Positions 56,266-63,237 of a stretch of DNA of 64,000 nt are shown one piece after another. The notes beneath the pieces are model-generated. The model saw nothing but the letters and a program-made list of their open reading frames with translations, made no database searches and was not told the origin of the DNA. This stretch comes from Pseudarthrobacter chlorophenolicus (lineage in GTDB: Bacteria > Actinomycetota > Actinomycetes > Actinomycetales > Micrococcaceae): the NCBI RefSeq assembly GCF_000962805.1, contig NZ_JZTW01000018.1:31354-95353 (forward strand), given 5' to 3'. A program made the position numbers and the translations under genes. The stretch's first letter is position 1. Every line of letters begins with the position of its first letter.

Positions 56266-58169
56266 TCCTGCGCCCCTCCGGCCGGCCCGCCACCTGGTCC
56301 CGTGAAGGCACGGCCGGCACGTGCAGATCCTGTGACCGGTGGCCCGGCGGACAGCGGCAGGCGGATGACCATCGTCAGGCCGCCACCCGGTGTTTCTTCA
56401 GCGTCCAGGGTTCCGCGCATCGCCTGCACGAACCCCTGTGCCACGGCCAGTCCCAGCCCGATGCCGGTTCCCTGGTCCGCGTCCCCCAGCCGCTGGAAGG
56501 GCTGGAACATCTCCACCACCTTGCGGGCCGGAACACCCGGGCCGTGGTCGATGATCCGCAGCTCGCCGGCGGGGTGGCCGCCCGGTCCGGCCTGTTGCAC
56601 CGGCGTACCGGAAATAGTGATGCCCGCCCCGGGGGCGTACTTCAGCGCATTCTCCACGATGTTGGCGATGGCGCGCTCCAGCAGCCCGGGGTCCGCCTCC
56701 ACAGCGGGCATGTTGGCGGGAAGCATCACCGTCACAGCATGGTCGGGGCACGTCCGGAGGGCGTGGTCCACGGCAACCCGCCACCGCACGGGTTCCAGCA
56801 GAGGTTCAACGGACTGGGCAGTAATCCTGGACATGTCCAAGAGGTTGCCCACCAGCCCGTCCAGCCGGTCAGTGCATTCATCAATGGTTTCCAGCAGTTC
56901 CCGCCGCTCCTCGGGGCCGTAGCCGACGCCGTCCTGGAGGAGGCCCCCGGCTGCCAGCTTGATGCCCGCCAACGGCGTCCGGAGATCGTGGGACACTGCC
57001 CGGAGGATCGCGGTGCGCATAGCGTTCCCCTCGGCAAGGCGGGAAATCTCCAACCGGCTTGCCTCCAGCTGCCGCCGTTCCAGGCGCGCCCGGACATGAA
57101 CCCCGAAGGCGTCCACCAGCCGGCGCTCCGTGCGGGGAATTTCCCGTCCGAACAGGAGCAGCCACGTGCGGTTGCCCAGTTCCTCGGCAGTCCGCGCCCC
57201 CGCCACCTCCGGGCCCTCCTCCCAGCCCGGGATGTCCCCCGCACCCGCCACAAGTTCCCAGCCCTGCTGCGGAGGGTCAGCGGAGGCGGTGACCACGGCC
57301 GCTCCGGAGACCCCGAAGACGCTGAGGGACTCCGCGAGCAGCGCCTGCAGGGAGTCCTCGGAGCGGGAGGCCCCCAGTGCCAGGTCAGCCAGGGTTGCCG
57401 CTTCGGCCCGGGCGAGGGCTGCTTCCTTGGACCGGCGGGCCGATCCATCCACGACGCCGGCCACGGCAACGGATACCCCTACGAAGACGCCCAGCGCCAG
57501 GACGTCCTGGGGGTCGTGGATGGCAAGGTCCCCCACCGGTGGCGTGGAAAAGTAATTGACCAGCAGGCTGCTCCAGAGGGCACCGGCCACCGCCGGCCAG
57601 AGCCCGCCCACCAGGGCGACGGCCACCGCTCCGGCCAGCTGCACCAGCACCGCCGTGGCCACGCTGTGGTCCACCACCGCAAGGAACAGCTGAAGGCCTG
57701 CCGGAAGGATGGCCGCGAGCGCGAATCCTGCCATGGTCCTGCCCCGGCCGAGTTCGGTCCGCACACGCCGCATCGGGTGGACGGCCGGGTCCCGGGGCAC
57801 CACCTGCACGTCGATGTCGCCTGCGTCGCGCACCACCCGGGATTCAACGCTGCCGCGGAACAGTCCCGCAATCCGCCGCCGCGACTGTCCCACCAGGATG
57901 TGCGTCGCCTGCACCGACCGTGCGTAATCCAGCAGGACCTGCGCGACGTCCGTTCCGGCGAGCGCATGGTATTCGCCGCCCACGCCGGCCACTGTCCGGC
58001 GCAGGTCTTCGAGGGCGCGCGGCGAGTCGCCGCGGGTACCGGACGGGGTCCTCACGTGCACTGCCAGCAACTCCCCGCCGCCGCGCCCTGCAAGGCGCGC
58101 GGCGCGCCTCACCAGGAGTTCGTCGTCGTCCCCGCCCTTAAGGCCGGCGACAATCCGTTCGGTTGCCAT
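56262..58169 (-). CDS. KdpD-like sensor histidine kinase lacking the N-terminal KdpD domain
   Basis: 635 aa, against about 850-900 for full KdpD. The N-terminal Walker-type KdpD module is absent; the protein begins directly with a universal-stress-protein domain (about residues 1-127). This is followed by DUF4118 with four transmembrane helices (about 145-242), a GAF-like domain (about 265-360), HisKA with phospho-acceptor His in VSHDLRTPL (about 394), and HATPase with VENALKYAP and GTGIGLGLAV. All catalytic boxes are intact. The start is ATG 58169 (MATERIV) or ATG 58178; GGAAG lies upstream of both. Translated with kdpE. It probably senses K+/turgor or c-di-AMP-type signals, by inference. 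Confidence 0.88.
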   Translation of the reverse strand: MATERIVAGLKGGDDDELLVRRAARLAGRGGGELLAVHVRTPSGTRGDSPRALEDLRRTVAGVGGEYHALAGTDVAQVLLDYARSVQATHILVGQSRRRIAGLFRGSVESRVVRDAGDIDVQVVPRDPAVHPMRRVRTELGRGRTMAGFALAAILPAGLQLFLAVVDHSVATAVLVQLAGAVAVALVGGLWPAVAGALWSSLLVNYFSTPPVGDLAIHDPQDVLALGVFVGVSVAVAGVVDGSARRSKEAALARAEAATLADLALGASRSEDSLQALLAESLSVFGVSGAAVVTASADPPQQGWELVAGAGDIPGWEEGPEVAGARTAEELGNRTWLLLFGREIPRTERRLVDAFGVHVRARLERRQLEASRLEISRLAEGNAMRTAILRAVSHDLRTPLAGIKLAAGGLLQDGVGYGPEERRELLETIDECTDRLDGLVGNLLDMSRITAQSVEPLLEPVRWRVAVDHALRTCPDHAVTVMLPANMPAVEADPGLLERAIANIVENALKYAPGAGITISGTPVQQAGPGGHPAGELRIIDHGPGVPARKVVEMFQPFQRLGDADQGTGIGLGLAVAQGFVQAMRGTLDAEETPGGGLTMVIRLPLSAGPPVTGSARAGRAFTGPGGGPAGGAQE

Positions 58170-58242
58170 GAGGCACATTCTTCCACCGTTGCAGCAGGTG
58201 GATGCGCCGAAGGGCCTCGGGTGTGGGTCCGCTCACAGCGGC

Positions 58243-58264
58243 GTTAAGGATGCATCAAGATCGC
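58243..58264 (+). promoter_or_regulatory. Candidate KdpE-type direct repeat in the kinase-transporter gap
   Basis: Two adjacent 11-bp units, GTTAAGGATGC and ATCAAGATCGC, share 6 of 11 bases including AAG in register. OmpR-family regulators bind such 10-11-bp direct repeats. It sits in the 182-bp divergent gap, about 90 bp from the transporter start. Confidence 0.4.
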
Positions 58265-58351
58265 CCGTTTGCCGGTTCCGTGGCCGGTGCCCGGTGCTAC
58301 GTTCGGCTGTGCCCGGCGGCGTGCCGGGACCTTGATTCGAAAGGCATAGCG

Positions 58352-60328
58352 ATGACCACCATGAGCCGGCCCCCGGCTGATCCCTCGGCCCCGCCGCTCC
58401 CCAGGGGCATGGCAATGAAGAACTGGCTGCTGTTTGGGCTGCAGGACACCAAGGGCACGCACCAGGGTCCTGGCGGCGTGGCAGCCAGCGGGCACCGGAA
58501 GCACCGCTGGTGGCAGGTGATGTGCCTGACTGGTGTGGACTACTTCTCCACCCTGGGCTACCAGCCCGCTATCGCGGCCCTGGCCGCCGGTGCCATCTCC
58601 CCGCTCGCCACCCTGGTATTGGTGGCAGTCACCCTGTTCGGGGCGCTTCCCGTGTACCGCCGGGTGGCGGCGGAGAGCCCGCGCGGCGAAGGGTCCATTG
58701 CCATGCTTGAACGCCTCCTGCCCCGCTGGGGCGGCAAGCTGCTGGTGCTGGTCCTCCTCGGCTTCGCGGCAACCGACTTCATGATCACCATGACCCTGTC
58801 CGCCGCCGACGCCACCGCCCACCTGATCGAGAACCCGTTCGCACCGGGGTGGATGCACGGCCAGAACGTCGCCATCACCCTGGTGCTGCTGGGGCTCCTT
58901 GCGGCAGTGTTTTTGCGGGGCTTCAAGGAGGCGATCGGCATCGCGGTGGTCCTGGTGGCCGTGTACCTGGCGCTGAACGTGGTGGTGGTGGCCCGGGCAC
59001 TGGCCGAGGCAGCCACCCACCCGGTGGCGGTCAGCGGATGGTGGGATGCCCTCACCACCAGTCATGGAAACCCCCTCATGGCGGTGGCCGTGGCCCTGCT
59101 GGTGTTCCCCCGCCTGGCCCTTGGGCTGTCCGGGTTTGAGACGGGCGTGGCCGTCATGCCGCAGATCCGGGGCGGTTCCGGTGACACCGAGGCCAACCCT
59201 GCAGGGCGGATCCGCGGTACCCGCCGGATGCTGACCACTGCCGCCCTGATCATGAGCACGTTCCTGATCACCAGCAGTTTCGCCACGGTGGTCCTGATTC
59301 CGGAGCAGCAGTTCCAGCCCGGCGGCGAAGCGAATGGACGGGCCCTGGCTTTCCTGGCGCACACCTACCTGGGCCCTGAATTCGGCACGGTGTACGACAT
59401 CAGCACCATCGCCATCCTGTGGTTTGCCGGCGCCTCCGCGATGGCGGGGCTCCTGAACCTCGTACCCCGGTACCTGCCCCGCTACGGTATGGCGCCGGAG
59501 TGGGCCAAAGCGGTCCGGCCCCTGGTGCTGGTTTTCACGCTGACGGGTGTCCTCATCACGGTGCTGTTCGAGGCCGACGTCGATGCCCAGGGCGGCGCCT
59601 ACGCCACCGGTGTCCTGGTGCTGATGACGTCCGCGGCAGTGGCGGTGACGTTGTCCGCGCGCCGGCTCCGGCAACGGCGCAGGAGCATCGGGTTCGCCAT
59701 CATTGCGCTGCTGTTCCTCTACACCACGGTGGCCAACATCTTCGAGCGGCCCGAGGGCATCCGGATTGCCGGGTTCTTCATCCTGGCGATCGTGGCCATC
59801 TCCCTGCTGTCCAGGGTGCTCCGGTCCTTCGAGCTGCACGCCACCCATGTCCGGCTGGACACCGAGGCGCTCGAGTTCGTCACCTCCGCGGTAGCCGGTC
59901 CCATCGGGATCATCGCCCACGAGCCACTGCGCCGCTCCGCGGAGGCGTACCGGCGGAAGCTGGCCTCCGCCACTGAGGCGAGCCACTTCCCTGACAATGC
60001 CACTCCCCTGTTCCTGGAAGTGATGGTGGACGACTCCTCTGACTTCGAAACGGCCCTCGAAGTACGGGGCGTCCTCCGCCACGGCTACCCTGTGCTGGAA
60101 GTCCACGGCCCGGTGGTCCCCAACACCATCGCCTCGGTGCTCCTGCATATCCGGGACGTCACCGGGCTCATGCCGCACATCTACTTCCGCTGGACCGAGG
60201 GAAACCCTGTGTCCAACCTCCTGCGGTTCCTGGTCCTCGGTGAGGGCGAGATTGCCCCGGTGACCCGCGAAATCCTGCGTGAAGCCGAACCGGACGTGAC
60301 CCGGCGCCCGTGGGTCCACGTCGGCTGA
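58352..60328 (+). CDS. APC-superfamily permease with C-terminal soluble domain (probable K+ or amino acid transporter)
   Basis: 658 aa membrane protein with 11-12 transmembrane helices (residues about 50-500). The N-terminal helix tract [19 protein letters not shown] contains the helix-breaking glycines of APC carriers. A soluble C-terminal domain of about 120 residues follows ([14 protein letters not shown] to the end). The layout (APC core plus soluble tail) recalls KUP/KimA K+ importers, and the divergent KdpDE-like genes support K+, but amino acid transport is not excluded. I chose ATG 58352 with GAAAGG upstream. About 30 Pro-rich N-terminal residues ([14 protein letters not shown]) precede the membrane part. 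Confidence 0.85.
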   Translation: MTTMSRPPADPSAPPLPRGMAMKNWLLFGLQDTKGTHQGPGGVAASGHRKHRWWQVMCLTGVDYFSTLGYQPAIAALAAGAISPLATLVLVAVTLFGALPVYRRVAAESPRGEGSIAMLERLLPRWGGKLLVLVLLGFAATDFMITMTLSAADATAHLIENPFAPGWMHGQNVAITLVLLGLLAAVFLRGFKEAIGIAVVLVAVYLALNVVVVARALAEAATHPVAVSGWWDALTTSHGNPLMAVAVALLVFPRLALGLSGFETGVAVMPQIRGGSGDTEANPAGRIRGTRRMLTTAALIMSTFLITSSFATVVLIPEQQFQPGGEANGRALAFLAHTYLGPEFGTVYDISTIAILWFAGASAMAGLLNLVPRYLPRYGMAPEWAKAVRPLVLVFTLTGVLITVLFEADVDAQGGAYATGVLVLMTSAAVAVTLSARRLRQRRRSIGFAIIALLFLYTTVANIFERPEGIRIAGFFILAIVAISLLSRVLRSFELHATHVRLDTEALEFVTSAVAGPIGIIAHEPLRRSAEAYRRKLASATEASHFPDNATPLFLEVMVDDSSDFETALEVRGVLRHGYPVLEVHGPVVPNTIASVLLHIRDVTGLMPHIYFRWTEGNPVSNLLRFLVLGEGEIAPVTREILREAEPDVTRRPWVHVG

Positions 60329-60371
60329 CCCGGAGCAGGGGAAAAGTGGTGCCGAACGGACTGGAGGAAAG

Positions 60372-60377
60372 TAGGCT
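60372..60377 (+). promoter_or_regulatory. Probable -10 of leaderless yciO-like gene
   Basis: TAGGCT, 6 nt before ATG 60384. It favours that start over the GTG at 60381. Confidence 0.5.
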
Positions 60378-60383
60378 CGGGTG

Positions 60384-61004
60384 ATGGCCAGATTCTTCGA
60401 TGTTCATCCGCACGATCCGCAGCCCCGCGCCATTGCGCAGGCCGTCAACATTGTCCGCGACGGCGGGCTGATCGCCTACCCCACAGACTCCTGCTATGCG
60501 CTGGGAGCACAGATGGGCAACAAGGAGGCGCTGGACCGGATCCGGACCATCCGGCACCTGGATGACAAGCACCACTTCACCCTGGTCTGCCGGGATTTCG
60601 CCCAGCTGGGCCAGTTGGTGAACATCGGAAACGACGTGTTCCGGAGCATCAAGTCCGTGACACCCGGCAGCTACACGTTCATCCTCCCCGCCACCAAGGA
60701 AGTGCCCAAGCGGCTGCTGCACCCTAAGAAGAAGACGGTGGGTGTGCGGATCCCGGACAACCGGGTAGTGCAGGCCCTCCTTGCCGAGCTGGGTGAACCG
60801 CTGCTCTCCAGCACCCTGCTGCTGCCGGACGAGGACGAGCCGCTGACCGTGGGCTGGGAAATCAAGGAACGGCTTGACCACCAAGTGGACGCCGTGATTG
60901 ACGCCGGTGATTGCGGCGCCGAACCCACCACGGTTGTGGACTTCTCCAGCGGGGTGGCCGAGGTGGTCCGCCACGGCATGGGAGACGCGTCACGCTTCGA
61001 GTAG
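60384..61004 (+). CDS. YciO/Sua5-family protein (threonylcarbamoyl-AMP synthase-like)
   Basis: 206 aa Sua5/YciO/YrdC fold. GGLIAYPTDSCYALG at residues 30-44 and IRTIRHLDDKHHFTLVC carry the ATP/bicarbonate-binding basic residues, and TPGSYTFILPATKEVPKRL follows. It is closer to the YciO branch than to TsaC; YciO proteins have been reported to make threonylcarbamoyl-AMP weakly. The tRNA t6A role is therefore possible but not certain. It is followed by a strong bidirectional terminator. Confidence 0.88.
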   Translation: MARFFDVHPHDPQPRAIAQAVNIVRDGGLIAYPTDSCYALGAQMGNKEALDRIRTIRHLDDKHHFTLVCRDFAQLGQLVNIGNDVFRSIKSVTPGSYTFILPATKEVPKRLLHPKKKTVGVRIPDNRVVQALLAELGEPLLSSTLLLPDEDEPLTVGWEIKERLDHQVDAVIDAGDCGAEPTTVVDFSSGVAEVVRHGMGDASRFE

Positions 61005-61042
61005 CCGCCGGTCCCCGGCCGCCGTCGAGACGCACCTAGCCC

Positions 61043-61075
61043 CTGGCCGCCGTCGTAATCTACGACGGCGGCCAG
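61043..61075. terminator. Bidirectional hairpin between yciO-like and ligD-like genes
   Basis: Perfect 15-bp inverted repeat (61043-61057 and 61061-61075) with loop ATC, between two convergent genes. Confidence 0.8.
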
Positions 61076-61114
61076 CAGGTCCGTGCGGAAGGTGCGCCGC
61101 TGCAGGCTGGTGGT

Positions 61115-62137
61115 TCAGTCCTGCTTCTTCGCGCGGCTCGGCTGCACCCTCGGCGGCTCGCCGGGCATCTTGGGGTAGTCCGGCGGGAACGGCATTTCAC
61201 CCAGCCCGTCCTTGGTGTCCCGGTCCCACCACTCCAGGAGGGTGTTGATGCTGCCTTGCTTTTCGCCGAATTTGGCCCATGGGTCCCCCACGGTCTTCAG
61301 CCGGTCCGGGACGGTGAGGACGGTGAACTTCCTGGGATCCGTGTTCTCCAGTTCATTCCACGCGATGGGGCATGAGACGGGGGCGTGCGGCAGCGCGCGG
61401 GGACTGTAGGCTCCGGCGATGGTCCGGTCCCGGTTGGCCTGGTTGAAGTCAAGGAAGATCCGCTCACCGCGTTCCTCCTTCCACCATGCCGTGGTCACCT
61501 TGTCCGGCATCCGCCGTTCCACCTCCCGGGCAGCGGCAATAACGGCGTGCCGGACGTCCAGGAACTCGCGGACCGGCTCAATCGGAGCATAAACATGCAG
61601 GCCGCGGTTGCCTGAGGTCTTTATGAACGACTCAAGTCCGGCCTCGGCCAGGACATCCCGCAGCACCTGGGCCGCCGGTATGGCGTCGTCGAAGTCCGTA
61701 CCGGGCTGTGGGTCGAGGTCGATGCGGAGCTGGTCCGGGTTGTCCGTGTCCTCCGCCCGGGACGGCCAGGGGTGGAACACCACCGTGTTCATCTGCACGG
61801 CCCAGACGGCGGCCGCCGGCTCGTCCAGCACCAGCTGGGGATGGGAACGCGCGCTCGGATAAACCACCTTGACGGACCGGACGAAATCCGGGGTGCCCCG
61901 GGGCGGGTTCTTCGAGAAGAACATCTCGCCGTCGATGTTGTCGGAGTACCGCTGCAGGGACACCGGACGGTCGCCGTTCGCTGCGATGAACGCCTCCCCC
62001 ACCCCGCAGATATAGCGGGCGAGATCCAGTTTGGTCAGGCCCAGGTCCGGGAACAGGACCCGGCTGGGGCTGGAAATGCGCATCTCGCGCTCGCCGTGGG
62101 GGCCCGGGACGGTGATGGTGGTGTGTTCGCTCGCCAT
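61115..62137 (-). CDS. LigD-type primase-polymerase domain, stand-alone
   Basis: 340 aa archaeo-eukaryotic-primase family polymerase as found in bacterial NHEJ ligase D. It has VLFPDLGLTKLDLARYI at the N-terminus, and the catalytic metal-binding acids in LRIDLDPQPGTDFDDA. The primase motif SGNRGLHVYAPI and FLDFNQANRDRTIAGAYS follow. There is no ligase or phosphoesterase domain; the protein ends in a basic tail (RVQPSRAKKQD). Such proteins fill gaps with ribonucleotides at double-strand breaks. Ku and ligase genes are not in the window. ATG 62137 lies 6 nt after TACGTT. Confidence 0.9.
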   Translation of the reverse strand: MASEHTTITVPGPHGEREMRISSPSRVLFPDLGLTKLDLARYICGVGEAFIAANGDRPVSLQRYSDNIDGEMFFSKNPPRGTPDFVRSVKVVYPSARSHPQLVLDEPAAAVWAVQMNTVVFHPWPSRAEDTDNPDQLRIDLDPQPGTDFDDAIPAAQVLRDVLAEAGLESFIKTSGNRGLHVYAPIEPVREFLDVRHAVIAAAREVERRMPDKVTTAWWKEERGERIFLDFNQANRDRTIAGAYSPRALPHAPVSCPIAWNELENTDPRKFTVLTVPDRLKTVGDPWAKFGEKQGSINTLLEWWDRDTKDGLGEMPFPPDYPKMPGEPPRVQPSRAKKQD

Positions 62138-62143
62138 GGGGAC

Positions 62144-62149
62144 AACGTA
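62144..62149 (-). promoter_or_regulatory. Probable -10 of leaderless ligD-like gene
   Basis: TACGTT on the minus strand, 6 nt before ATG 62137. The plus strand 45 bp away has a similar CATGAT box for the divergent hydrolase. Confidence 0.45.
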
Positions 62150-62205
62150 CACCCCGCGCTCCGCACGTCAGCACATTGCCCTGCCAGGTCCGGCATGATG
62201 GATCC

Positions 62206-62892
62206 ATGCCCGCAACCGATCAGCACCTGTCCATCCCGGTGGGCGATACCGCCGTCTCCGCCGACTACGCCCGCCCGGACCACCCGGCAGGCCCCGTCCC
62301 CACCGTGGTGGTGGCGCACGGAGCCGGCGCCGGGATGGAACACCCGTTCCTGCGCGGTTTCACCGCTGCCCTGAACGAACTGGGGCTGGCCACGCTCCGG
62401 TTCAACTTCCCCTACCGTGAAGCGGGCCGCAAATTTCCGGACCGCCCTCCGCTGGCCATCGCCACCTGGCGGGCAGTCATGGCTGCCGCCGCGGAACAAG
62501 CGACGGCCCACGGCGACACAGGCCCGGTATGGGCCTGCGGTAAATCCTTTGGCGGCCGGATGGCGTCCATGGCCGTGGCGGAGGGGATGCCGGCGGCCGG
62601 CCTCATTTACCTGGGCTATCCGCTGCACCCGCCGGGCAAGCCGGAGAAAATGCGCGACGAACACCTGTACGGGCTGGCCACTCCCATGCTGTTCCTGCAG
62701 GGAAGCCGGGACACGTTCGCCACCGCGCACCTGCTTGAGGACGTGGTGGCCAGGATCGGCCCGACGGCGGTCCTGCAGTGGGTGGACGGTGGCGACCATT
62801 CTTTTGCGGTGGCGGGGGCTAAACGGCCCGCTGACCAGGTTGGTGCGTCCCTGGCGGCGCCGGTGGCGGATTTCATCAGGTCCAGCGGCTGA
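62206..62892 (+). CDS. Alpha/beta hydrolase (dienelactone hydrolase / KANL3-Tex30-like)
   Basis: 228 aa small hydrolase. Oxyanion strand VVVAHGAGAGMEHPF, nucleophile CGKSFGGRMAS (Ser in a G-K-S-F-G-G elbow), acidic residue in FLQGSRDTFAT, and His in GGDHSFAV make a complete triad. The KANL3/Tex30-type subfamily has no defined bacterial substrate. ATG at 62206 lies 6 nt after CATGAT, an approximate leaderless -10. Single gene, divergent from the LigD-like gene with 68 bp between starts. Confidence 0.87.
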   Translation: MPATDQHLSIPVGDTAVSADYARPDHPAGPVPTVVVAHGAGAGMEHPFLRGFTAALNELGLATLRFNFPYREAGRKFPDRPPLAIATWRAVMAAAAEQATAHGDTGPVWACGKSFGGRMASMAVAEGMPAAGLIYLGYPLHPPGKPEKMRDEHLYGLATPMLFLQGSRDTFATAHLLEDVVARIGPTAVLQWVDGGDHSFAVAGAKRPADQVGASLAAPVADFIRSSG

Positions 62893-62914
62893 CAACGGCC
62901 GGGCCCGGTGCCGG

Positions 62915-63061
62915 CTAGGCGGCGTCTTCGTGCCACCAGCCCGCCCAGGCAGCAGAGGTCAGCCGGCCCGCCGGGAATGTCCCGGATTCGGTGTTGCGGG
63001 ACCCGCCGGCTTCGTTGCGGCGGCCATCCAGCAGGAGGTTGAGGCTGGTCAAGAGAAACAT
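62915..63061 (-). CDS. Small 48-codon ORF with strong ribosome-binding site
   Basis: 48 aa: a hydrophobic N-terminus (MFLLTSLNLLLDG) then a hydrophilic, Gly/Asn/Trp-containing tail (AAWAGWWHEDAA at the end). No family recognised. AAAGGAAG lies about 6 nt upstream of the ATG, better than most genes here, and codon use is GC3-rich like real genes. The hydrophobic stretch (about 11 residues) is short for a signal or membrane anchor. It is preceded by a leader of up to 175 nt containing a GCGGAC-N6-GTCCGC hairpin (63084-63101). It could be a small protein or a regulatory leader peptide. Confidence 0.55.
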   Translation of the reverse strand: MFLLTSLNLLLDGRRNEAGGSRNTESGTFPAGRLTSAAWAGWWHEDAA

Positions 63062-63083
63062 GGTGCTTCCTTTCGTAGGTGGT

Positions 63084-63101
63084 GCGGACCACGCTGTCCG
63101 C
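63084..63101 (-). other. Hairpin in the leader of the 48-codon ORF
   Basis: 6-bp perfect stem GCGGAC/GTCCGC with a 6-nt loop, 22 nt before the start codon. It could affect translation initiation. Confidence 0.4.
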
Positions 63102-63210
63102 GTAGGAACGAGCCTAGGGAAGTGATGTTTCAGCACGTCGACTGGACGTTTCGGCTTTGTATCGTTGTTCTCACGCAACCGTCTGCGCAGCGGTGCAGGC
63201 CGCGATGCAT

Positions 63211-63233
63211 GCCGCGGGGCGCCGCGGGGCGCC
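63211..63233. repeat. GC-rich tandem repeat after hrpB
   Basis: The 10-mer GCCGCGGGGC occurs twice in tandem (63211-63230) plus a partial copy (GCC), directly after the hrpB stop. It is self-complementary and could fold into a terminator-like hairpin. Confidence 0.55.
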
Positions 63234-63237
63234 CGCT

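Noticed and set aside
58179..58351. A ydaO-type (c-di-AMP) riboswitch before the APC transporter
   Set aside because: I looked for the characteristic conserved core and could not find it. The region is short and better explained by regulator sites.
58244..60319. 691-codon minus-strand frame across the APC transporter
   Set aside because: Shadow of the transporter gene. The translation is dominated by His, Gln, Gly and Arg with no recognisable fold.
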